From NCBI GenBank assembly GCA_001970955.1, contig MPUH01000020.1:98317-162316 (forward strand): DNA of 64,000 bases, in the 5' to 3' direction. The notes under the pieces are model-generated. The model was not told the origin of the DNA. It saw only the letters and a program-made list of their open reading frames with translations, and ran no database searches. Shown piece by piece: positions 32,288 through 41,531 of this stretch (position 1 is the stretch's first letter; the number at the start of each line of letters is the position of its first letter). Origin of the DNA: Stentor coeruleus. Its lineage: Eukaryota > Ciliophora > Heterotrichea > Heterotrichida > Stentoridae. The translations under genes were made by a program, and so were the position numbers.

Positions 32288-32360
32288 GCGGCTTTGGCTC
32301 AGTCGGTAGAGCGCGAGTCTCATAATCTCGAGGTCGTGAGTTCGAGCCTCACAAGCCGCA
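32288..32360 (+). tRNA. tRNA-Met (CAT), elongator type
   Basis: The 73-nt cloverleaf folds fully. The acceptor stem is GCGGCTT/AAGCCGC with discriminator A. The D arm is GCTC/GAGC with loop AGTCGGTA. The anticodon arm CGAGT/TCTCG has loop CTCATAA, so the anticodon is CAT, with a U-U mismatch at 31-39. The variable loop is AGGTC, and the T arm is GTGAG/CTCAC with TTCGAGC. There is no intron and CCA is not encoded. The first base pair is G-C, not the A-U of eukaryotic initiator tRNA, so elongator Met is favoured. Confidence 0.97.
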
Positions 32361-32361
32361 C

Positions 32362-32368
32362 TTTTTTT
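32362..32368 (+). terminator. RNA polymerase III oligo-T terminator
   Basis: A run of seven T lies two bases after the tRNA discriminator base, the usual Pol III stop signal. Confidence 0.85.
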
Positions 32369-32400
32369 CTAACCAAATTTTATATTCAAAATTATCCTAA

Positions 32401-33654
32401 TTATCTACTATCATCATTTCTTTTATCTTTCATATTCTTCAATCCTTTCCTCTCCCTATTATCATTCTCAAGTTCCCTTAGTTTTTCTTGTAAACCATCA
32501 ACCTGTCTATTAAGTTTATTCTTAGCAATCCTCCTTTTTTCTTCTAAATCCTTATAATTCTGAGTCAAATTCGCAATGTTTTGCTCGAGCTGGTTAACTT
32601 TTTCCGCATATTTAGCTTGTAAATCGGCATATTGTTCTTTTATAACCTGGATATTTTCTTCTTGTTTTATAACTTGTTTGCGGAATTTGTATGAAAATTC
32701 ATTAGACTTTTTATCAGCCTGTCTTTCTTCTTCTTTAGTTTCAACCTTAGCTAAATTCTTGCTTTCGATATATTTGTCCCGGGCTTGATCTAAACCTTTT
32801 TCCATTAATTCAATGATTTTTTTAAGTTCTTTTTCCCTTTCTTGTACTTCGTATCTAAGTCTTAAATAAGATTTATTTTCAATATTTTTACCTTCTTCTT
32901 CGGATTCAACCAAGGCGGTTAGTTCTTTGATTCTATTTTCATCAACAGTTTTTCTCATTTCTTTTTCTTGATATCTTACATGTTGTTCTTCTTTTAAAGC
33001 CTTGAGTTCATTTTCAAAAGTATCTTTTTCCTGCTCGATTTGATCTTTTATCATATCTACTTCAAGCATTAAAGAATTAAGTTCTTCATTAGGTAAATAT
33101 ACAGTACGAACCATTGTTTTAGGTTGGTTTGTTACTTTTCCTACCAAATGATGATGTTTTGGTCCACTATATCTTTTACAAAGGGCACACCAATTACATT
33201 CACTTGAAGATTTTCGAATTTCTTTAGCTGAAGATGGTCTCTTATCTTGGAAAAAAGTTACTGAAGCTTGTTTAGGTGCTGTGAGAGAAATAAATTCTTT
33301 CAAACGTTTTTGATCTGTAATTTGTTGAAGCTTAAGTTCTTTATTTTCTTGTAAAAGTTTTAGCGCCTGATGTTTTTCTGAGAAAATTGAATCTTGAACT
33401 GTGCTGAGTTTAGCTTGGATTTTATATATTTCACTATTAAGTTCATTAAGTTTTTGCATTAGTGAATATAAGTATTCTTGTGAATGGCCTACATTTTCTA
33501 GCTGGGCAATCCATTCTTCACGTTCGATTAGATGATGAGAAACTTTGCCACGGTAATGATAAAGAAGTTTAGCTTTGCTTGATTCTATAGGCATTTTGCT
33601 TGAGAATTCAATAGATTCTTCTTTGAAAAACTCAGTACATACACTGTCAGTCAT
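32401..33654 (-). CDS. Long coiled-coil protein with a central CxxC motif
   Basis: The protein has 417 residues. It is predominantly heptad-like, E/K/L/Q-rich helix, consistent with an extended coiled coil from about 40-120 and 180-417. A small central non-helical segment has CNWCALCKRYSGPKHHH (about residues 153-169), which could coordinate zinc or a metal. Its C-terminal end is only 41 bp from the tRNA gene, which is transcribed towards it. The function is unknown. Coiled-coil proteins of this kind are often centrosomal, basal-body or cortical, which is inference only. Confidence 0.85.
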   Translation of the reverse strand: MTDSVCTEFFKEESIEFSSKMPIESSKAKLLYHYRGKVSHHLIEREEWIAQLENVGHSQEYLYSLMQKLNELNSEIYKIQAKLSTVQDSIFSEKHQALKLLQENKELKLQQITDQKRLKEFISLTAPKQASVTFFQDKRPSSAKEIRKSSSECNWCALCKRYSGPKHHHLVGKVTNQPKTMVRTVYLPNEELNSLMLEVDMIKDQIEQEKDTFENELKALKEEQHVRYQEKEMRKTVDENRIKELTALVESEEEGKNIENKSYLRLRYEVQEREKELKKIIELMEKGLDQARDKYIESKNLAKVETKEEERQADKKSNEFSYKFRKQVIKQEENIQVIKEQYADLQAKYAEKVNQLEQNIANLTQNYKDLEEKRRIAKNKLNRQVDGLQEKLRELENDNRERKGLKNMKDKRNDDSR

Positions 33655-34359
33655 TTAAATATTACCGCATAGTTTTTTTGGGTTTAATATTAGATAATTT
33701 TTAGGTATCATAACAAAAAGTCAAAGTCCTCAAAATTTATATCGCCTATATTTTGTATCAGATAAAGCTCACAAATCTTCACTTATGGGAAAATTTAAAG
33801 AGAAGTCTAAGCAAAAAATATTTATTTTGACTACAAATATTATCGAAGGGTTTATGGTATGATTTTTTATATTTAAATGTATTAAAAGCTTATTTTCATT
33901 TATAACAATAACTGAACTTAGTTGTTTATAAGTCATTCATTATAATAATCCTAAAATAAGTTATAAAATTAAGAAAGCCACTTTAGTAAACATATTAAAA
34001 GAATTATTTTTTTATTTTAAAATCGATTTTTGATTTAGTTTAACTGATAACTTCAAACCAAAATTCAAAAATAATACCCTTCAATCACAAAAGCTCTTCC
34101 TCCCTTACAAGAAAATGCAAAAATGTCATATTAATTTAAACACATTTCAATAAAACTCTAACCAAACAGCTTTTAATCATAATCAAAACCATTTGCAACA
34201 AAAACAACAAATAATTTCCTATTTAACTCAAAAAGCATGCCAAACTCCATTTATCATATAAACTTATATAGTAAAACTGTGAATAAACACACTATTTATC
34301 AATACAATAAACAAATATTTTAAGTCAGAAATTTTATAAAATGTGTTCTTTTGAGTCAA
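33655..34359. other. Intergenic, no gene seen
   Basis: These 705 bp are AT-rich. The part nearest 34360 is C-rich on the plus strand (34060-34260), the 3'-flank composition of the small minus-strand gene. Nothing else was recognised. Confidence 0.5.
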
Positions 34360-34692
34360 TTAATTTAATAATGAGCCAATAGGGGCTATATACAGTTCTG
34401 ACATTATAGATCGTGATCTATAATTAGTTTTATGTACCAAATGCGCCCGATTATGAAAGTTTATATGCCCATTGATAGCTTTAGGTGCTGGAACTATTAT
34501 TGGTAGTTTTAAATCAAGGATTTGGACTGAAAGGTTCTTATTTTCTATAGGCTTAACAGAACTGACTTCGTTTTTTTTTATTGACTTTAGTATTGGATTA
34601 TGAAATATATGCTCAAAAGGTTTCGATCTTGTTGATGAGTAACTTTTTCTCTTACTTTGGCTTTTTGATTTTGTCCTAGTGTCAGAATACAT
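34360..34692 (-). CDS. Small basic serine-rich protein
   Basis: Starting at the ATG at 34692 gives 110 residues, beginning MYSDTRTKSKSQSKRKSYSS. An upstream in-frame ATG at 34758 would add 22 residues of I/K-rich sequence that looks non-coding, so the internal ATG is preferred. The N-terminal half is S/K/R-rich and likely disordered. The rest has PIIVPAPK and no recognised domain. It is divergent from the gene at 34889, with 196 bp between. Its 3' flank has the compositional pattern of real genes here. Confidence 0.5.
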   Translation of the reverse strand: MYSDTRTKSKSQSKRKSYSSTRSKPFEHIFHNPILKSIKKNEVSSVKPIENKNLSVQILDLKLPIIVPAPKAINGHINFHNRAHLVHKTNYRSRSIMSELYIAPIGSLLN

Positions 34693-34888
34693 AAAAACCT
34701 TATTTCTTTTTATTATAAAACACTTAATCATGGCTTTTATGATTCGAAAATATAACAACTTTTATATATTTTAGATAAAAACGTAGGATACTTGATATGA
34801 AATATAGAAAAGTAGGTTTAAATGATAAAAAAAAGTTATTTTATAAAGGAAATGATATAAAAGTTTTGAAAAAGGGAAAATATATATA

Positions 34889-35347
34889 ATGATATATAAA
34901 GAAGGTACGAAATCATCAAAGTTCAATCGATCACATGAATATATGACAAGTTATAATTTTTCTTATTGTGATAAACAACACAAATCTAATAAGAACGAAG
35001 AATTTTTTTTAAGACTTAGGATAAAATCTAGGGTTTCCAACAATATCATTAAAAAAACTCTTATTTTCAATGCTGATCTCCCTAAAACCAGTAGCGAACC
35101 TATAATACACACTTATGCGCTGCCAGGTAAAACGCTTTCCAAAAGTAAAATTGAAGAGAAAAATGATCTTTGTCAGTTTGATAGGAAAATGCAAGTTGTG
35201 CTGAATAGATTTGAAAACAAAAATAAGCCTGATAAAGAAATGAATATGAGTAGAAAAGGAGTTATTGGGTGTAAAAGAAATTCAGTTTTAGCTATGAAAT
35301 TGATGAGAATTAACAGTCCTTTAGCTTTTAATTATAAAATTAAATAG
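34889..35347 (+). CDS. Small basic protein of unknown function
   Basis: The protein has 152 residues with no recognised domain. It starts MIYKEGTKSSKFNRSHEY, is rich in K, N and S, and probably is largely disordered. The 3' flank (35348-35600) is clearly G-rich, as for other plus-strand genes. It is divergently paired with the small gene at 34692, and the 196-bp space must hold both promoters. Confidence 0.55.
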   Translation: MIYKEGTKSSKFNRSHEYMTSYNFSYCDKQHKSNKNEEFFLRLRIKSRVSNNIIKKTLIFNADLPKTSSEPIIHTYALPGKTLSKSKIEEKNDLCQFDRKMQVVLNRFENKNKPDKEMNMSRKGVIGCKRNSVLAMKLMRINSPLAFNYKIK

Positions 35348-36085
35348 ATATAAAATATATTATTGGAAGAAAATTTTTATGTAATTCTGAATGAGATTTT
35401 GGAAATTTTATTTTTGTTAGGTTTGGATATTGAGATAAGGATTTTTTTGATTTAGTTAAATGGGTGTATATGATTTGAAGGTTAAGTTTGATAAAGTGTA
35501 TATTATAAGGAAGTTTTTGGTGAGATAATTATAATTTGAGGTGAAGAGTGAAAGGTAGTTTTAGATAATTTTTGCACGAATATTAGAGATTTTTGGTAAT
35601 AATATGAATATTGAATAAAAATAAATCAAATTTTGATATTAAGTATGCTTATAATAAATGCTATAGTAAGAAAAATATTGACATAAGGCTGAAATTATTT
35701 TTATTATATTCAGTAAGAAAAATATTGGCATAAAGTTGAAAATTATTTTTATTATATTAGTAGACTTTAGAATATTATCAACTACTAGTTGCATTTATAT
35801 AAATATTATAAATCTCAACTAAATACTTAAAATATATTACAAAGTAAATACCCCAATTCTAGAAAATATCGAAAATTCATTCTTACTATAGCAGCATCCT
35901 CTAACAAAATCTAAAAAAAAAATCAATTTATATAAGCAAATCCCTTATATCCATTATATTTATTGTGCTGAGCACAAATTTTAAACCTTAAGTGCATTTA
36001 CGTTATAATATTAATATTCCAAAATGCAAAAATTTATTCTTATAATATCCATTATATTTATTGTGCTGAGCACAAATTTTAAACC
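35348..36085. other. Intergenic between convergent genes with two direct repeats
   Basis: The G-rich 3' flank of the plus gene is followed by an imperfect 46-bp tandem repeat and by the first copy of a 58-bp repeat whose second copy overlaps the end of the PDCL3-like gene. No further gene is seen. Confidence 0.6.
35665..35758. repeat. Imperfect 46-47 bp tandem repeat
   Basis: Copies at 35665-35710 and 35712-35758 begin AGTAAGAAAAATATTG and end ATTTTTATTATATT. They differ at a few positions and by one base in length, so this is a real, diverging tandem duplication and not an assembly overlap. Confidence 0.82.
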
Positions 36086-36102
36086 TTAAGTGCATTTACG
36101 TT
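35947..36102. repeat. 58-bp direct repeat overlapping the end of the PDCL3-like gene
   Basis: Copies at 35947-36004 and 36045-36102 appear identical. The right copy includes the last codons and stop of the minus-strand CDS. Each copy has a 15-bp palindrome TTGTGCTGAGCACAA (35963-35977 and 36061-36075), just downstream of the stop in the right copy. Confidence 0.85.
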
Positions 36103-36817
36103 TCAATCTTGACGAAAACCCTCTATACTCACTCGAATCACCTTGAAAACTCGATCTACGCTCAGGTGTTTTAGGCGTTTTATCACCAAGATCAGCAGGG
36201 TTTTTCTCCAATTCAGTTTCCCAGATATTTTTTTGTGCAAAAACCCACTCAATTGACCCTTCTGATATACAATTTCCCCCTAACAAACTAGTGCAAGCAA
36301 TCATTTCATGGACAACTTTTGAGTTTTTATATATTATTATTGCAGGGCAGTCAGAATCATGAAAATTCGATAAAAAGCGAGTAGCTTGGATCTTGACGAA
36401 TTTATGGTTAATGAATTTTTTTGCAAGTGAAATTAAACACTCGTCTATAAGGCGGCAATGGACTATGTAATCTTGAAATAAATGAAGTATGACATAAACG
36501 TCTTTTGGAGCCCTTTTAACTTCTTGTATAAAGTTTTGTTTAGTAATCTCGATCAATGTGCCAAATTGAACTTTTTTCACAGTTGGTTGGATCTCTTGTG
36601 TGTACTCCTTACGGTATCTTAAATCTGATATTTTTTCAATATCATCTTCGATTTCTGAAAATTCATTGTATGCCAAAAAATCTATCGCTTCATCTTGTTC
36701 TAAAGCTTCATTAAAATTGCTCATAGGTTCATCCTTTGTTATTTCGTTATTTTCTTCATTCGATTTCATAAGTAATTCATGTATATCTTTGAAATCTGTG
36801 TTGACTTCATTGGCCAT
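36086..36817 (-). CDS. Phosducin-like protein 3 (PDCL3) family
   Basis: The protein has 243 residues, matching the usual PDCL3 length (about 240). The N-terminal acidic helical part leads to LRYRKEYTQEI. The thioredoxin-like domain follows from about residue 90 with family landmarks: KKVQFGTLIEITKQNFIQEV, DVYVILHLFQDYIVHCRLI, KFVKIQATRFLSNFHDSDCP and AIIIYKNSKVVHEMI. There is no CxxC redox site, as expected for the family. Family knowledge: PhLP2/3 proteins bind the CCT chaperonin and modulate folding of actin and tubulin. The C-terminal tail (RRSSFQGDSSEYRGF) is serine-rich. The last codons fall in a 58-bp direct repeat. Confidence 0.92.
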   Translation of the reverse strand: MANEVNTDFKDIHELLMKSNEENNEITKDEPMSNFNEALEQDEAIDFLAYNEFSEIEDDIEKISDLRYRKEYTQEIQPTVKKVQFGTLIEITKQNFIQEVKRAPKDVYVILHLFQDYIVHCRLIDECLISLAKKFINHKFVKIQATRFLSNFHDSDCPAIIIYKNSKVVHEMIACTSLLGGNCISEGSIEWVFAQKNIWETELEKNPADLGDKTPKTPERRSSFQGDSSEYRGFSSRLKRKCT

Positions 36818-36892
36818 AATAGCAAAATATTAGCCATTATTACTTCTATAATCATAAACCTTATATTAGTTGTACGATTAATAGTTATTAAA

Positions 36893-38446
36893 TTAGTCCA
36901 TATGATTAGGACTAATATCTCTCTCTCTTGGGTCATGAACACTTGAAGATTTAACTTTTAAGGGCGAGCTACGAAAACTTCTAGCATTTTGGACCTCATA
37001 GTTATTTCTCCTTTTGATGTTTGATAATAAGTCCTTATGTATTTTAATCTCTTCAGCCACTTGTTGAAGTCTTTGATGTTTCTCCATGACTCTTTCTTTA
37101 TATCTCAACTACATATCACTTACATAATCTTCTTGAGTTTGCGAATATTTACTTGAATGATGAATTTCTCTTGTTGTATTTCTATACTTTTTTTCCATAT
37201 GGACTTCATTTATTTGGCTTTTAATATTGTTGAAAGTTTTAGTTTTATCTTTTTCTCGTTGTTTTATGAGTTCAATTCTTAAAAGCTCAGCTTCATAAAG
37301 GTCTTTTATCCCACGATTGCGCCTATCAAAGCTCCTTTCGATGTCTGATTTCAATTTTTCGGCATTTTCTTTTGATTTATAAGTTTTTTTGTCTTTTTTC
37401 TCTTCACACTTTTTGGTCTTGTCTATGATTTTTTTAAGTTTTTCTTCTTGTTTTTGAAATTCGTCTTTGAGGTTTTGAGAAAAACGCTGTTCTACCTTTT
37501 CACTATGGTTTCGGGCATGTTGAATGCGTTTACTTATATTACCCTCATATTGCCTTATTCTAGATTCAATTTTGTTTTGCAGTTCAGAAATCATAACTTC
37601 AACTTCTTTTCCTTCTTCTTTAACTTTAATATCATCAACAACTAATTTTTGGAATTCGTTATTTATTCGTGTTCGGATTTTTGATTCCTTTTTCATCATT
37701 TTTTCTCTGAGTATTTTTTTTTCTCGTTCAGAAAGTTGATTCATTCGCTTTTCTAATAAAATCCCGATATCACAACACTGATTATCAATACTTTCTTCAA
37801 TCTCATATTTTTTCTGTAGTATATTCCTCCTTTTCTCAATCTGTAATTGAGTATGCTTTTCATGCTCTTCTTCCTTTTTCATCTTATCCGCAAGTAGTTT
37901 TTTCTCTCTATCCGCAATTCTTTTAAGTTTCTCTTGCGCTTTTCTATTAGCTTCCTCTTTTATACTACTGATTTTCTCAATCATCTGCAAACTTTTATTG
38001 TATTTTTCCTTTTCACGTTCATAATTATATTGTATAATATCTTGAGGTTTATGAAATGATTTATATGTTTCTCCAAAATTCACTGAATTCGTTCGACTAT
38101 TTCTATTATGTGGAACTACGTTTATGTTTAACTGTTTCATTATATTAATTGTACTAGGGCTTCTATGCAAATTGCCATCTGGATTTGAAGCGAAATCAGA
38201 TGCGATTTTTAAAAGTTTTGCTATACGATTTTCCTCATAATGAATGAATCTTATATTTTCCACATCACTTGTCAAGCCTTTTTCAGCAAAACTTTCTTTT
38301 GGTTTTGGTATAAGATCAGTTATATGATAGCCAGCAACTTCACAAAGAACTTTCATATCGTCGTAAAAGAGGCTTGTTAGCTTTTTCAACAATTTTCTGA
38401 TGAGAATTTTGTCGATTGTAATAACTTTGCTTTCTTCTGAAGTCAT
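36893..38446 (-). CDS. Long coiled-coil protein, basic/charged
   Basis: After splicing the 15-nt intron at 37109-37123 the protein has 512 residues. The N-terminal 90 residues are not coiled coil (ITIDKILIRKLLKKLTSLFY...), and there is a short S/N-rich linker. From about residue 145 on the protein is an almost continuous E/K/R/Q helix. Charged runs such as KKLLADKMKKEEEHEKH suggest a single long helix or coiled coil. The C-terminus is disordered (SFRSSPLKVKSSSVHDPRER). It is 75 bp upstream of the PDCL3-like gene on the same strand, and no functional link is implied. The family is not recognised. Confidence 0.85.
37109..37123 (-). other. 15-nt intron in coiled-coil gene
   Basis: On the minus strand the sequence is GTAAGTGATATGTAG, with A at position 10. 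Unspliced, the frame ends at TAG after EDYVSDM. Splicing continues as EDYLRYKERVMEKHQRL, keeping the helical pattern. Confidence 0.92.
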
Positions 38447-38886
38447 TGGTAATTAGTTATGGTAATTAAAATGAAAAATTCTTGAAGGAGTTAAGCTGAA
38501 AAATTAGTTTGGGGGATGATTTTATTGGTTGGTTGGATTAAGATTATTTTATGTGATTTGAAAAGTTTGATAAGAAAGTTGTGTGTTAAAGGGAACTTTT
38601 ATATTTGTTAGTGGGAAATTAATAGAATATTATTAGTTTGATTTTTTGTTAGAAGTTTATTGTTTTAGTAAAAAATATGAAAAACATAAAACTTTTCATA
38701 AGATAAAAATCATCAGCCAACTTTCTCGAACCCAATCTCATCATTTCATAACATAAATCAAAAAAAAATACACTTTATTTTTTTCAATCAACTTTCCTCA
38801 TAAGCCCTAAAAACAAATTCTCTCTATTTCTCATCTAAAAAACTAAAATCAAGTATCAAACATTTAAAAATTATCATAAACTTTAT
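38447..38886. other. Intergenic between two minus-strand genes
   Basis: The left 230 bp are G-rich and C-poor on the plus strand (5' flank of the coiled-coil gene). The right 190 bp are the reverse (3' flank of the four-TM gene). The sharp switch near 38680 is a clear example of the flank pattern. Confidence 0.55.
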
Positions 38887-39528
38887 TTATATAGAAAAAC
38901 TTAAGTCTTCATTTTTATAAGTTTTGGCTCTTAGTAGGCACATATTCCTCCTTCTAATACTACTAATCATCCACACATTATACGCAATACTCAATAAACT
39001 AAGAAAACATTGAACAATCAATATAATCAATCCTTCATGTAACACAATATCTTTCGAATGTTTATCAAGTTTAGAAATCACAATCCACACAATAATCCCC
39101 AAGTTTAATAATATCGGATGAAAAAACAGTAAATTTTTCCCATAAGCCAAAGTTCTTAGAAAAGCTTTTCTAAACCTTGACAAGCTTTCTTTTTTTACTA
39201 TAGCTTTTCTTAGTAAAATTGTAAGTAGCAAACTTGAGATTATAATAGTAGCTAAAATAACTATATCAATTGCCACAAGAGCTTCCACAATCATACCGCT
39301 TTTTTTAAAATCATCGATATATTTACAATACTTTCCTAAAGTACATGCATCTAATATATCGTAATATGAATATTGTGTTCCTTGTATTACAGCACCTGAT
39401 ATTCCAAACTCTACTGAGTCTAAAGATCTTAAAGAGAAATAGTTATCGGTTGAGAGCATAATAATGTTTAGTACAATCACAATGAGTAAGGCTAAAATCA
39501 CCAAATTTTCTCTATTCAAAATGTACAT
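38887..39528 (-). CDS. Four-transmembrane protein of unknown family
   Basis: The protein has 213 residues and four hydrophobic helices: about 9-25 (LVILALLIVIVLNIIML), 81-106 (VEALVAIDIVILATIIISSL), 133-152 (LLFFHPILLNLGIIVWIVI) and 165-190 (LIILIVQCFLSLLSIAYNVW). The first loop holds two cysteines (DACTLGKYCKY) and may be extracellular, a tetraspan or claudin-like layout. There is no CCG or W-GLW-C signature, so it belongs to neither family by motif. The C-terminal tail is short and charged. The function is unknown. Confidence 0.78.
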   Translation of the reverse strand: MYILNRENLVILALLIVIVLNIIMLSTDNYFSLRSLDSVEFGISGAVIQGTQYSYYDILDACTLGKYCKYIDDFKKSGMIVEALVAIDIVILATIIISSLLLTILLRKAIVKKESLSRFRKAFLRTLAYGKNLLFFHPILLNLGIIVWIVISKLDKHSKDIVLHEGLIILIVQCFLSLLSIAYNVWMISSIRRRNMCLLRAKTYKNEDLSFSI

Positions 39529-40174
39529 ATTTACTTGAGAATCGTAAAGAGATTTTATATAATTCTATTATGATTTTTTATGAGTTTTTAAAATGATGAT
39601 ATAGGCTTTTATGAGATTAGGTTTGAGGTTGAAAAAGTTTATGAATTTTTTAGAAAAAAAAATTATTGGAGTTTAAGATTGGAGCCTGGGTTTTGTGAAT
39701 AAGGATTAATTTAAGATAGAAAATTAAGGGGTTTTAGGTTGAGATTATGAGGTTTTGAATTTAGGGATGATTATTTTGATAAGTTTTATTGAAGTGATTG
39801 TGGAGATATATTTATAGTTTTAATGAATTTTATATTGTTTGTTGTAAGGAAGCAAGGATGAAAAATATAGGATCTTTAGTGATATTATTCACAAAGTGTA
39901 TATTTACCATAGTTTTACAGCTTAAGTTAATTTTATATTAATCTTCTCTATTAAATCCTTATAAAACTTTTCTATTTATCCCTATCATCACACACTCCAG
40001 TATTATNCTTCTCTATTAAATCCTTATAAAACTTTTCTATTTATCCCTATCATCACACACTCCAGTATTATATCTAAAATCCATTCAAAAAATTAGCACA
40101 CCTCAAAGCAAATCTCCATAACTAAACTAATCCACTGATAATTCTCATATATATCATACAATCATTTTTAGAAC
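39529..40174. other. Intergenic between divergent genes, with an N-flanked duplication
   Basis: The left half is G-rich (5' flank of the four-TM gene) and the right half C-rich (5' flank of the gene at 40175). A 64-bp duplication around an N at 40007 is described separately. Confidence 0.6.
39943..40071. repeat. 64-bp duplication around an assembly N (40007)
   Basis: Copies at 39943-40006 and 40008-40071 (starting CTTCTCTATTAAATCC) are identical and flank a single N. They lie in the leader of the gene at 40175, so that leader is probably 65 bp shorter in reality. Confidence 0.88.
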
Positions 40175-41074
40175 ATGGTTTATATCAAAATACTTAATAT
40201 GGACAGAATTGATTTTTTATGCATAAACTGTCAAGAACTTATAAGTCAAGATAATGTGACCATGCATTCTCTAATGTGCGTATATCCAACCAACGCTGTC
40301 ATAAACATCGACCAGCAGCCAATATTCCAACAGCTCCTTTACAAAATAAAAAAACTGAAATCAGCCCTAATGGGTCACTTTTCCCAAGAAAATTCCCAAG
40401 TTGATAAAGGACTTTATGAATTTTTAGTACAACAAGCTGATGACTTACTCAACATAGAAGAATCTAATAATGAATGTTTAGACAAATGCAAAAGCACTTT
40501 AAATACATTAGATCGATATTCTAATGCCCATCTAAGTACAAGTATCCTTCTTTATACTGAAAGGCTAAAAATTATAGCCCAAGGTTGCATCCAAGAACTA
40601 GAAAAAGACTTGGCTGATCAAGTGAATCCTCTTGATAAGAAGTATATGGAAATACAGCAGGCACGTGAGAATATTGGTAAAGCGAAAATCTCAAATACTC
40701 ATAATATTGATGAAATATCATCACAAATTAGTCAAATTTGGAATGGTAAACACTCTGCTGCTAGTATGACTAATCCTGATGATGAAAACCAAAAACAAGA
40801 TTTAGATGAACTTGATAATATGTTTAAACAAAATGAGTCTGAGAGAAGTAAGAAAACAGCTGAAGACTTGCAGAGATACTTTTTTTCTAGATGTTTAGCG
40901 ACTAAGCTTGCAAGCCCAGCTAAGGATTTGGCTCAGTATATACAAATTCCTGAGCTTTATAAAAGTGTTCAAGAACTTAAGATCCCTGTGGAAAAGTGGG
41001 AAGAGTTTATTAAGGAGCAATTCAGTCATCCTGAACGTTGGGTGAATCCTGGTTTAATTATAAATAATAAATAA
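40175..41074 (+). CDS. Zinc-motif and coiled-coil protein
   Basis: The protein has 299 residues from the first ATG. An internal ATG at residue 9 (MDRIDFLCIN) is equally possible. A short N-terminal Cys/His motif (CINCQELISQ..., then H and C, about residues 16-34) resembles a C2HC zinc finger. The rest is mostly helical with E/Q/L content, including IEESNNECLDKCKSTLN. The C-terminal 80 residues (FFSRCLATKLASPAKDLAQY, then ERWVNPGLII) may form a small separate domain. It is followed on the same strand by a Skp1/BTB-like fragment and a second zinc-finger gene. Confidence 0.75.
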   Translation: MVYIKILNMDRIDFLCINCQELISQDNVTMHSLMCVYPTNAVINIDQQPIFQQLLYKIKKLKSALMGHFSQENSQVDKGLYEFLVQQADDLLNIEESNNECLDKCKSTLNTLDRYSNAHLSTSILLYTERLKIIAQGCIQELEKDLADQVNPLDKKYMEIQQARENIGKAKISNTHNIDEISSQISQIWNGKHSAASMTNPDDENQKQDLDELDNMFKQNESERSKKTAEDLQRYFFSRCLATKLASPAKDLAQYIQIPELYKSVQELKIPVEKWEEFIKEQFSHPERWVNPGLIINNK

Positions 41075-41531
41075 AAACTGGTAAAATGCATAGTGTAATT
41101 AGTTTGATAATTTAAATAGAACAACGTATGGAGTAATTTTTAATGAAGCTATTCTCGAAATCAAATAAACCTTTACTAGATTCACATACAGATTAAAATC
41201 AACAAAAACTCTCCCTACAAAACTTTTTTTCGAAGTGCTAAACATATATCAATTGCTAATTTAACTTTAGCAGCACATAAACTAAATATTAAAAGTTTAC
41301 AAAAATTATGCACAGCTGCTATGACAAATTATTTTGCTGTAATGGATACAAATGAAGCGATGTATGACTTGTTGGAAAATGAAATGGAATAGATGAAAAA
41401 GACTATTATATATGAACTAACTTCAAATAGTATTAAATAAATACTATATTATAAGTTCAGCATATGTGATAAAATTAGTTTATTAGAATTAAGACAATAA
41501 GCCATTAAGTTTTTTGATTATAGTTTAAATA
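41075..41531. other. Short intergenic region with a gene fragment
   Basis: These 457 bp contain a probable Skp1/BTB-like remnant (41180-41392), listed separately. Otherwise they hold only AT-rich sequence between two plus-strand genes. Confidence 0.5.
41180..41392 (+). pseudogene. Skp1/BTB-like C-terminal fragment
   Basis: An open frame of about 70 codons without a start ATG ends in TAG at 41390-41392. It includes ANLTLAAHKLNIKSLQKLC, which resembles the L-AA-xLNIKxLxxLC helix pair of Skp1 and BTB proteins. A stop (TAG) lies immediately upstream. Another frame nearby holds LPTKLFFEVLN, which could be the preceding part after a frameshift. It looks like a decayed copy. It could also be the end of a gene I fail to reconstruct. 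Confidence 0.35.

Noticed and set aside
32294-32557. ORF starting inside the tRNA gene
   Set aside because: It overlaps the tRNA and is antisense to the coiled-coil gene.
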